NCBI GenBank assembly: GCA_900553815.1
Contig: USEY01000043.1
Location: 1-31,885 of the forward strand
Reading direction: 5' to 3'
Source of the DNA: an uncultured Bacteroides sp.
GTDB taxonomy: Bacteria; Bacteroidota; Bacteroidia; Bacteroidales; Bacteroidaceae
Length of the DNA: 31,885 bases
A program made the position numbers and the translations under genes. The notes beneath the pieces were generated by a model. It worked only from the letters and a program-made list of their open reading frames with translations. It was not told the DNA's origin and made no database searches. Positions 25,609 through 31,885 of this stretch are shown here, piece by piece. The stretch's first letter is position 1. Every line of letters starts with the position of its first letter.

Positions 25609-25629
25609 TGTATTTTGATGCAGTCTATT

Positions 25630-27579
25630 TTATTCTATCACTGCCGCAAACCCTCCGTTACGCGCCATACGCACGTGCAGTATGTCTCCTTTCTTCAGCG
25701 TCTGTTCTTTCTTCCGGTAGTCCATGGCCTGACGGTTGGCGTTAATGCCGTCTTCAAACGATGTAATTTTGCAAGTCTTGCCTTCGGGCAGGAAGTCAAG
25801 GGCGATGTCGAAGGTACGTTCTTTCTGTTGATTATTGGTCATGCCGCCTATATACCACTTTTCTCCTTTGCGTTTGGCCACGATGACATATTCGCCAACC
25901 TTGGCTTTCAGGGCAATGGTTTCATCCCAAGTCTGCGGCACTTGTGTCAGGAAGCGGCTACATTCGTCGTTGCGGTAGTAGAGGGTCGGATTGTCGGCCA
26001 TCATTTGCAGGCCGCTTTCGAAGATGACAAACAAGGCCATCTGGTAGGCGCGGGTACCTATGCTGGCCGAATTGGGCCGCTCTGAGCGGTAAACCTCGGG
26101 CTGCATGCTCAGCATGGCACCGGGCGTATAGTCCATGGGGCCTACGGCATTGCGTATGAAAGGCAGGTAGACACTGTTGTCGGGGCGGCAGCCACCCATC
26201 TGTTCCATACCTCTAACTCCTTCGTAAGAAATCACATTAGGATATTTGTATTCCAGTCCCGATGGTTTGAATGAGCCGTGGAAGTCGACCAGCAGATGAT
26301 GTTTGGCTGCTTCCTTGGCTACCCGTTCGTAGAAGTTCACCATCCATTGGTCACTGCGGTCCATAAAGTCAATCTTCACACCTTTCACGCCCCATTTCTC
26401 AAATGTTTCAAACAGGCCGAAATTGTTCTCTACCGTCAGCCAGGTCAGCCATAGCACGATGCCTACGTTCTTCTCCTTGCCATAGCGAATCAGTTCGTGT
26501 ACGTCTACTTTGGGATTGGGCGTATAAGGGTCGCGTGTACTCATGGCCCATCCTTCGTCCATGATGATGTAGGGGATGCCATAATGGGCAGCGAAGTCAA
26601 TGAAATACTTATAAGTATCCAGGTTGCAACCAGCTTCGAAGTTCACGTCAGGGCCGTAAGGAGTGGCACCGTTCCACCACTCCCAGCTGGCCTGTCCGGG
26701 TTTAATCCACGACGTGTCGTCCAGCACATTCTGTTCGGCCAGTTGCAGGGTCATGGTATTTTCTATCAGGGCACCGTCGTTGGGGGCGATGACAAAGTAG
26801 CGCCAGGGAAAGTTACGCTTCCCTTCTGTCCGGGCTATGTAGTCGGCTTCCTTCAGAATCTTCTGGCTGCGGTCGCCGTCTTCGCCAAACTCAAGCGGTA
26901 CGCGCGGAAACACTGCTTCCACACTGTTGGCTCCCCTACTTTTGAGGAACATGCCCGGATAGTCGCTCAGGTCCGATTCGCTGAACAATATCTTGCAATC
27001 CTTGCGTGTATCTATAAGCAGTGGCAGCAGCGCCATGCGGTCGCTCTCATTCCATTCCTTGCTTTCTACGTGGCGGTATTCCTCCTCATAAGACGTCTTG
27101 AAACCGCCGGGTTGCTGCATGTGCAGCAGGTAGTCGCCGGGAAAGTGGAGACCGAAGGTTTCGTTTTTTACCTCCATTTCGCCTTTCCGGTCGGTTATAA
27201 AGCGGTAGGCAAATCCGTTGTCAAAGGCTCTGAACTCTATGCTGTAGCCACCTCTGAATTTCAGTAGCAGTTGGTTGTAGTGATTGTCTACAGTGGCATA
27301 TTTCAGGGGAACGACGGGAGTGATTGTTTCGCTGACGTTCTTGCGGGTGGCTCGTACTACTTTGGGATTCGTACCCAGCTTCTCTTCGCCGACTTCCATA
27401 CCCAGTGTGCAATTGTCCAGCAATGTCTCGTTTCCGTAGGCCAGGTTGTATGTCAGTTGTTCGCCCACGCTGACGGTAGCTTTTACCTGTCGGTCGGGCG
27501 AGGTCAGTTCATACTTCTTCTGTGCCATGATTGTACAGCCCAAGCACAAGGCCAATGCAAATGCAAAAGTTCTTTTCAT
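25630..27579 (-). CDS. GH97 family enzyme, retaining type (probable alpha-galactosidase)
   Basis: The 649-residue secreted protein has a signal peptide (1-19, I-M-A-Q), a GH97 N-terminal beta-sandwich, a TIM barrel (about 270-540) and a C-terminal beta domain. GH97 includes inverting alpha-glucosidases (SusB) and retaining alpha-galactosidases. This one has K-I-D-F-M-D-R with Asp404 where the retaining enzymes carry the nucleophile. Y-E-G-V-R-G-M-E supplies Glu453 (calcium ligand) and Glu459 (acid/base), the 6-residue spacing seen in SusB, and Asp404 to Glu459 is 55 residues as I recall for the B. thetaiotaomicron alpha-galactosidase. It is divergently transcribed from the GH38 gene across a 204-nt control region and is likely regulated by the HTCS downstream. 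Confidence 0.92.
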   Translation of the reverse strand: MKRTFAFALALCLGCTIMAQKKYELTSPDRQVKATVSVGEQLTYNLAYGNETLLDNCTLGMEVGEEKLGTNPKVVRATRKNVSETITPVVPLKYATVDNHYNQLLLKFRGGYSIEFRAFDNGFAYRFITDRKGEMEVKNETFGLHFPGDYLLHMQQPGGFKTSYEEEYRHVESKEWNESDRMALLPLLIDTRKDCKILFSESDLSDYPGMFLKSRGANSVEAVFPRVPLEFGEDGDRSQKILKEADYIARTEGKRNFPWRYFVIAPNDGALIENTMTLQLAEQNVLDDTSWIKPGQASWEWWNGATPYGPDVNFEAGCNLDTYKYFIDFAAHYGIPYIIMDEGWAMSTRDPYTPNPKVDVHELIRYGKEKNVGIVLWLTWLTVENNFGLFETFEKWGVKGVKIDFMDRSDQWMVNFYERVAKEAAKHHLLVDFHGSFKPSGLEYKYPNVISYEGVRGMEQMGGCRPDNSVYLPFIRNAVGPMDYTPGAMLSMQPEVYRSERPNSASIGTRAYQMALFVIFESGLQMMADNPTLYYRNDECSRFLTQVPQTWDETIALKAKVGEYVIVAKRKGEKWYIGGMTNNQQKERTFDIALDFLPEGKTCKITSFEDGINANRQAMDYRKKEQTLKKGDILHVRMARNGGFAAVIE

Positions 27580-27625
27580 GGTTTGTGTGTTCTTGTTTTT
27601 AATGAATGTTTATAGTTTGCTGCTA

Positions 27626-27633
27626 CAAAATTA
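27626..27633 (-). promoter_or_regulatory. -7 element of the GH97 gene
   Basis: On the minus strand TAATTTTG fits TAnnTTTG and lies 46 nt upstream of the start codon. No -33 TTTG is present, as expected for an activator-dependent promoter. Confidence 0.5.
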
Positions 27634-27665
27634 CGGCATGACGGGATTATCTTTTTCTACATTCC

Positions 27666-27692
27666 TGTCATTATTGTGTCATTTTCTGTCAT
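27666..27692. promoter_or_regulatory. Three phased TGTCAT repeats in the divergent GH97/GH38 control region
   Basis: TGTCAT occurs at 27666, 27677 and 27687, spaced 11 and 10 bp, so all three face the same side of the helix. They lie 33-66 bp upstream of the GH97 -7 element and 50-76 bp upstream of the GH38 one, a good position for an activator serving both. Two TTGTCT hexamers (27697, 27712) follow. The AraC domain of the neighbouring HTCS is the obvious candidate to bind (inference). Confidence 0.45.
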
Positions 27693-27718
27693 ACGCTTGT
27701 CTTTCTGCATTTTGTCTG

Positions 27719-27749
27719 CTTGAACTTACAGAAATATGATTTAAATTTG
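27719..27749 (+). promoter_or_regulatory. Promoter of the GH38 gene
   Basis: CTTG (27719-27722, one mismatch to TTTG), 19 bp, then TAAATTTG (27742-27749). The start would be near 27754, some 30 nt before the first ATG. Confidence 0.6.
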
Positions 27750-27783
27750 GAAGCACAGATGTATCACAAACAAACAAAAATCC

Positions 27784-30700
27784 ATGAAACGAAACACTAT
27801 TCTGACCATGAAACGGCTCTGCACGCTGGCGCTTGCCCTGACCCTGGGCGGAGGCTTGGCCGGTGCACAGCCTGCGGAAGGCAAACAGGCCAAAGTATAT
27901 GCCGTTGCCGACGCACACCTCGACACCCAGTGGAACTGGGATATTCAGACCACCATCAAAGAGTATGTATGGAATACTCTGAGCCGGAACCTCTACCTGC
28001 TCAACCGCTATCCGCAGTACATATTCAATTTTGAGGGTGGCGTAAAATACTCGTGGATGAAGGAATATTATCCTGCACAGTACGAGCAGCTGAAAGCTTT
28101 TGTAAGGGCCGGACGCTGGCATATCAGCGGTAGCAGTTGGGATGCCACCGATGCGCTGGTTCCTTCTACAGAGTCAGCCATACGCAACATCCTGTTGGGA
28201 CAGACCTTCTACCGTCAGGAGTTCGGAGTGGAAAGTACCGACATCTTCTTGCCCGACTGCTTCGGCTTCGGCTGGACACTGCCTACCATTGCTGCCCACT
28301 GCGGACTTATCGGCTTTTCTTCGCAAAAGCTCGACTGGCGCCACCGGCCTTTCCATGGCGACAGTAAGCATCCCTTCACCATCGGTCTGTGGAAGGGTGT
28401 GGACGGTTCGGCCGTGATGCTGGCTCACGGCTATGACTACGGCAAGCGTTGGAACAACATTGACCTTTCGCAAGACAAGGAACTGGCTGAACTGGCCACA
28501 CGCACACCACTCAATACCGTCTATCGCTACTACGGCACGGGTGATGTCGGCGGTTCGCCTACTCAGGGCTCGGTAGAGTCGGTGGTAAAGGGCATGAAAG
28601 GCAGCGGCCCGCTTCAGGTCATCAGTGCCACCAGCGACCGCCTGTTCAAGGATTATCAGCCCTTCTCGGCCCATCCCGAACTGCCGGTTTACAGCGGCGA
28701 ACTCTTGATGGATGTACACGGTACCGGTTGCTACACCTCGCAGGCCGCCATGAAGCTCTACAACCGTCAGAACGAACTGCTGGGCGACGCCGCCGAGCGT
28801 GCCGCAGTAGCCGCCGAGTGGCTGGGTACTGCCGACTACCCTGGCAGCAGTCTGACGGAGTCGTGGCGCAGGTTCATCTTCCATCAGTTTCACGACGACC
28901 TGACGGGTACCAGCATACCGCGTGCCTACGAGTTCTCTTGGAACGACGAGCTGCTGTCGCTGAAGCAGTTTGGCGATATACTGACTTCTTCGGTTAATGC
29001 CCTTTCATCCCAACTCGATACGCGTGTCAAGGGTACGCCGGTCGTGTTCTACAATCCGCTGGGCTTTGCCGCTACCGATGTGGTCGAGGTATCTGTTCCC
29101 GCTACCCGCTTGCCGCAGGAAGCCACCGTCAGTGACGACCAAGGCCGAAAAGTCCGCTCGCAGGTGCTGGGCTATAGCGACGGTCGGGTACGCCTGCTGG
29201 TAGAGGCTACGGTACCTGCCGCCGGCTATGCCGTCTACGATGTACGCCTGTCGGGCAGGGGCAAGGAAGCTTCACAAGCAGTGGCCGGTACATCGGTGGA
29301 GAATTCGGTATATAAGATTACACTCGACGCCAACGGCGACATCACGTCCCTCTTTGACAAGGCCAACAGTCGGGAGCTGGTAGCCGACGGCCAACCTATC
29401 CGTCTGGCTCTCTTTACCACCAACAAATCATACGCTTGGCCGGCCTGGGAGGTACTGAAGGAAACCATCGATGCTACTCCCATATCCATCAGTGGAAACG
29501 TGCGCGCCACGCTGGTTGAGGACGGCGCCCTGCGCAAGACCCTTTGCGTAGAGAAGCAGCACGGACAGTCTACTTTTCGCCAGTATATCCGTCTCTATGA
29601 AGGTGCTCTTGCACGCCGCATCGACTTCTACAATGAAGTGGGCTGGCGCGAGACGGGTGCCCTGCTTAAAGCCGAATTTCCCTTGAGTGTGGCCAATGAG
29701 AAGGCCCTCTACGACTTGGGCATCGGCAGTGTGGAGCACGGCAACAATACGCCTACCGCCTACGAAGTCTATGCCCAGTATTGGGCCGACCTGACCGACC
29801 GCAGCGGCAGCTACGGCGTGTCCATCCTGAACGATTGCAAGTATGGCTGGGACAAGCCCAATGACAACACCTTGCGTCTGACCCTGTTGCACACGCCCGA
29901 AACCCGCAATGGCTATGCTTACCAGAACCGCCAGGACTGGGGATATCATACCTTTACTTACAGCCTCCTGCCTCACGCCGGAAGCCTGGACAAGGCCGCC
30001 CTCTGCGAGGATGCCGAGCTGCTGAACCAGCGTGTCAAGGCCTTTGTGGCTTCCAAGCACCGCGGCGAACTGGGTAAGAGTTTCTCGCTGGCTTCTTCCA
30101 GCAATCCCAACGTGCTGATTAAGGCATTGAAGAAGGCTGAGGCAAGCGATGAATACGTGGTGCGCGTCTACGAAACCGGTGGTCGCGAAGCCCAGCAGGC
30201 AGAGCTGACGTTTGCCGCCGACCTGGTGTCGGCTGTTGAGGCCGACGGCACCGAGAAAGAAATCGGTCCGGCGCGCTTCAGCGGGCGTCGGTTGCAGGTA
30301 GAACTTCAGCCTAACGGCATACGTACCTACAAAATCCGCGTAGCTGCAAAGCCTCTGTCAGCTGTCCATACCGAGTCCCTGCCGTTGCAGTATGACAAGC
30401 GTTGTTTCAGTTGGAACGGCTTTACTCACGAGGCCGACTTCGAGTCGGGCTACTCTTATGCGGGCGAACTGCTGCCCGAGGAACTGACAGTAGACGGCAT
30501 TCCCTTTAACCTGGCCACCGGTGAGGAGCTGAACGGCATGACCTGCCAGGGCGACACGCTGCGCATTCCGGCCGGGAAGGGCTACAACCGCCTCTACCTG
30601 CTGGCTGCCGCCGCTACGGCCGATAAAGACCTGGCCGCTACCTTCCGTCTGGGAAAAGACAGCTGTGTGCTGGCCGTACCTTCTTATACAGGTTTTATTG

Positions 30701-31419
30701 GCCAATGGGGGCACGAAGGACATACCGACGGCTATCTGAAGACGGCACAAGTGGCTCACGTAGGTACGCACCGTCATTCGTCTCAGGGAGACCATCCCTA
30801 CGAATTTACCTATATGTTCAAGCTGGCCATTCCGTTGACGCCGAAGACCACCGAAGTTGTATTGCCTGCCGACCGTGGCGTTGTGCTCTTTGCCGCTACC
30901 TTGGCTGCTGAGCCTCTTCAGTCGGTAGTACCGGCCGCGCCTCTCTTCCGCACGGGCAATGCTCCTGCAGCATCCGGTCAGCCGGTGCCTGAAGCGTCCA
31001 AGACCAACCTGCTGAAGACGGCCAAACTGACGGCCTGCACAGGTTTTGTTAACGACCGTGAGCGTCCCGAGAATCTGACCGACGGTGACGAGACAACAAA
31101 GTGGTGCGACGTTTCGCGCCTGCCCAACTATGTGGAGTTCGACCTTGGTGCAGAAAAGGCAGTCAGCGGTTGGAAACTCGTTGGTGCCGCCCAAGAAAGT
31201 AGCGATTACATCACCGCCACCTGCTTCTTGCAAGGCAAGAATCGTGCCGACGAAGAATGGCGTACGCTGGACTGCGTGACGGGCAACAAACGCAATGTGC
31301 TGAACCGTCGTCTGGGAAAGACGGAGCGCGTGCACTTCCTTCGCCTACTGGTAGCCCAACCCGTACAGACTCCCGATGGACAAGCTACACGTATCTACGA
31401 GCTGGAAGTATATGAATAA
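27784..31419 (+). CDS. GH38 family alpha-mannosidase with C-terminal F5/8-type domain
   Basis: The 1211-residue secreted protein starts at 27784, or possibly at 27808, where M-K-R-L-C-T-L begins a cleaner signal peptide. The GH38 domain opens with A-H-L-D-T-Q-W-N-W-D (His45 and Asp47, zinc ligands), has the probable nucleophile Asp158 in L-P-D-C-F-G-F-G-W and a further zinc-ligand segment H-Q-F-H-D-D-L-T-G-T around 367-376. Helical and beta domains of the GH38 fold follow to about 900, then a linker, then a discoidin/F5/8 type C module (about 1075-1211, N-L-T-D-G-D-E-T-T-K-W) that may bind glycans. Bacteroides GH38 enzymes cleave alpha-mannosides retaining configuration. It is probably controlled together with GH97. 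Confidence 0.93.
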   Translation: MKRNTILTMKRLCTLALALTLGGGLAGAQPAEGKQAKVYAVADAHLDTQWNWDIQTTIKEYVWNTLSRNLYLLNRYPQYIFNFEGGVKYSWMKEYYPAQYEQLKAFVRAGRWHISGSSWDATDALVPSTESAIRNILLGQTFYRQEFGVESTDIFLPDCFGFGWTLPTIAAHCGLIGFSSQKLDWRHRPFHGDSKHPFTIGLWKGVDGSAVMLAHGYDYGKRWNNIDLSQDKELAELATRTPLNTVYRYYGTGDVGGSPTQGSVESVVKGMKGSGPLQVISATSDRLFKDYQPFSAHPELPVYSGELLMDVHGTGCYTSQAAMKLYNRQNELLGDAAERAAVAAEWLGTADYPGSSLTESWRRFIFHQFHDDLTGTSIPRAYEFSWNDELLSLKQFGDILTSSVNALSSQLDTRVKGTPVVFYNPLGFAATDVVEVSVPATRLPQEATVSDDQGRKVRSQVLGYSDGRVRLLVEATVPAAGYAVYDVRLSGRGKEASQAVAGTSVENSVYKITLDANGDITSLFDKANSRELVADGQPIRLALFTTNKSYAWPAWEVLKETIDATPISISGNVRATLVEDGALRKTLCVEKQHGQSTFRQYIRLYEGALARRIDFYNEVGWRETGALLKAEFPLSVANEKALYDLGIGSVEHGNNTPTAYEVYAQYWADLTDRSGSYGVSILNDCKYGWDKPNDNTLRLTLLHTPETRNGYAYQNRQDWGYHTFTYSLLPHAGSLDKAALCEDAELLNQRVKAFVASKHRGELGKSFSLASSSNPNVLIKALKKAEASDEYVVRVYETGGREAQQAELTFAADLVSAVEADGTEKEIGPARFSGRRLQVELQPNGIRTYKIRVAAKPLSAVHTESLPLQYDKRCFSWNGFTHEADFESGYSYAGELLPEELTVDGIPFNLATGEELNGMTCQGDTLRIPAGKGYNRLYLLAAAATADKDLAATFRLGKDSCVLAVPSYTGFIGQWGHEGHTDGYLKTAQVAHVGTHRHSSQGDHPYEFTYMFKLAIPLTPKTTEVVLPADRGVVLFAATLAAEPLQSVVPAAPLFRTGNAPAASGQPVPEASKTNLLKTAKLTACTGFVNDRERPENLTDGDETTKWCDVSRLPNYVEFDLGAEKAVSGWKLVGAAQESSDYITATCFLQGKNRADEEWRTLDCVTGNKRNVLNRRLGKTERVHFLRLLVAQPVQTPDGQATRIYELEVYE

Positions 31420-31462
31420 CCTGCAACGCTGCTGATAGCAGTGTACTCGCAGCAATATAGCA

Positions 31463-31512
31463 GTTAACTCCCAACATGATAGCAGTAGACTACTATCGTG
31501 TTGGGAGTTAAC
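31463..31512. other. 20-bp stem-loop inside the 22-bp array
   Basis: The arms 31463-31482 and 31493-31512 pair at 19 of 20 positions (GTTAACTCCCAACA core), with a G-T pair at the exception. The loop is 10 nt. It could stabilise the 3' end of the GH38 transcript. Confidence 0.55.
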
Positions 31513-31593
31513 TCTTATCATGCAAAGTGTCCACTGCTGTCATTCACACTTACGGCTGCATCGGCTCACGTTTGCGGCTGCGTTGTCCGATGG

Positions 31594-31623
31594 ATACGGC
31601 TGCGTCAGGTCACGCAGCCGTAT
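31594..31623 (+). terminator. Candidate terminator after the GH38 gene
   Basis: A perfect 12-bp stem (ATACGGCTGCGT / ACGCAGCCGTAT, loop CAGGTC) is followed by CTGTTTT. It overlaps the last units of the 22-bp array. Confidence 0.55.
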
Positions 31624-31634
31624 CTGTTTTCGTC

Positions 31635-31697
31635 AAGTCCCTCTTCAGCATGCCAAAGTCTAACATTAGCCCCCTAAAGTCCCTCTTTAGAAACCGG
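31635..31697. repeat. Three 21-bp direct repeats
   Basis: Units begin AAGTC at 31635, 31656 and 31677; the first and third share AAGTCCCTCTT and the second is degenerate. Further CTTTCAGCAT-like pieces to about 31760 may be decayed units. A frame across it would give 7-residue repeats (K-S-L-F-x-x-x), which I take as a by-product. Confidence 0.5.
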
Positions 31698-31783
31698 AAA
31701 ATAGCATCTTTCAGCATAAGACATACCCCCTTTTTCAGCTGCATGCCGCAGCACAGCATCTAAAAAAATGTTCCCCAAGGAAG

Positions 31784-31875
31784 TTTCACGCCCTCACAAT
31801 GCTGATAAATATTTGAGAACAAACGGAATTCGGTGAAACTTATCTCTTATACATGATTTCACGCCAATGGTGAAA
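31784..31875. repeat. TTTCACGCC / GGTGAAA repeats at the window edge
   Basis: TTTCACGCC occurs at 31784 and 31857; GGTGAAA occurs at 31832 and 31869. The second pair forms a small hairpin (TTTCAC 31857-31862 with GTGAAA 31870-31875). No gene start is supportable before the window ends. Confidence 0.4.
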
Positions 31876-31885
31876 AGTTCAACGA

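Larger units (their letters stand above)
31435..31632. repeat. Degenerate 22-bp tandem array
   Basis: Nine 22-bp units fit this stretch. ATAGCAGT occurs at 31435, 31457 and 31479 (22 bp apart), and CGGCTGC at 31553, 31575 and 31597 (22 bp apart). In the 22-bp register a CT dinucleotide recurs at unit positions 12-13 in the first eight units, linking the two sub-arrays. The array begins 15 nt after the GH38 stop. No protein makes sense across it. Confidence 0.55.

Noticed and set aside
30358..31335. 325-codon open frame antisense to the GH38 gene
   Set aside because: It lies wholly within the coding sequence of the accessory domains of GH38 and has no recognisable motif.
31435..31632. CRISPR array
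   Set aside because: Spacing is a constant 22 bp with no distinct spacers, the repeats are degenerate, and no cas genes are present.
31527..31763. 78-codon frame with 7-residue repeats downstream of GH38
   Set aside because: The periodicity comes from the 21-bp DNA repeats. There is no promoter or signal, and the frame crosses a terminator-like hairpin.
31799..31885. Minus-strand frame open to the window end (about 29 codons)
   Set aside because: Too short, no start visible, and it runs across the TTTCACGCC hairpins.

Overview
The window looks like chromosomal DNA of a gut Bacteroidales species, in the Bacteroides/Phocaeicola group. This rests on a SusC/SusD pair, a hybrid two-component regulator, enzyme families typical of these bacteria (GH92, GH172, GH97, GH38), lipoproteins with Cys-Ser-Asp-rich N-termini, and promoters of the Bacteroides form TTTG-N19-TAnnTTTG. 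I do not name a species.

Layout. Positions 143-5669 are a tight plus-strand operon: SGNH lipoprotein, GH92 alpha-mannosidase, DUF2961/GH172 protein, second SGNH hydrolase. Then come an SPFH/Band 7 membrane protein (6211-7023, +), and on the minus strand an ECF sigma factor with a four-helix membrane protein (7184-8266) and an orphan surface-lipoprotein candidate (8932-9882). A minus-strand locus (11520-18266) carries SusC, SusD, a PHP-domain phosphoesterase and a phosphodiester glycosidase; a second phosphodiester glycosidase (10438-11295) follows it. mutS (18530-21148, +) separates this from a second glycan locus: an HTCS regulator (21337-25413, -), a retaining-type GH97 (25630-27579, -) and a divergent GH38 with a C-terminal discoidin-like domain (27784-31419, +). 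The last 460 bases have no convincing gene and consist of short periodic repeats and hairpins.

The most striking non-coding feature is a family of four near-identical minus-strand small-RNA genes between 5.9 and 11.5 kb. Each has a canonical promoter with exactly 19 bp spacing, an RNA body of about 62 nt identical in all copies, and a 7-bp terminator hairpin followed by a U tract. The promoter spacers vary while the RNA does not, so selection appears to act on the RNA.

Working together (inference): the four-gene operon and the GH38/GH97 locus fit trimming of mannose- and galactose-containing, possibly acylated glycans. The SusCD-PHP-phosphodiester glycosidase locus fits uptake and opening of glycans that carry sugar-phosphate diester caps. 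The sRNA copies are interleaved with that locus, which has no dedicated protein regulator next to it.
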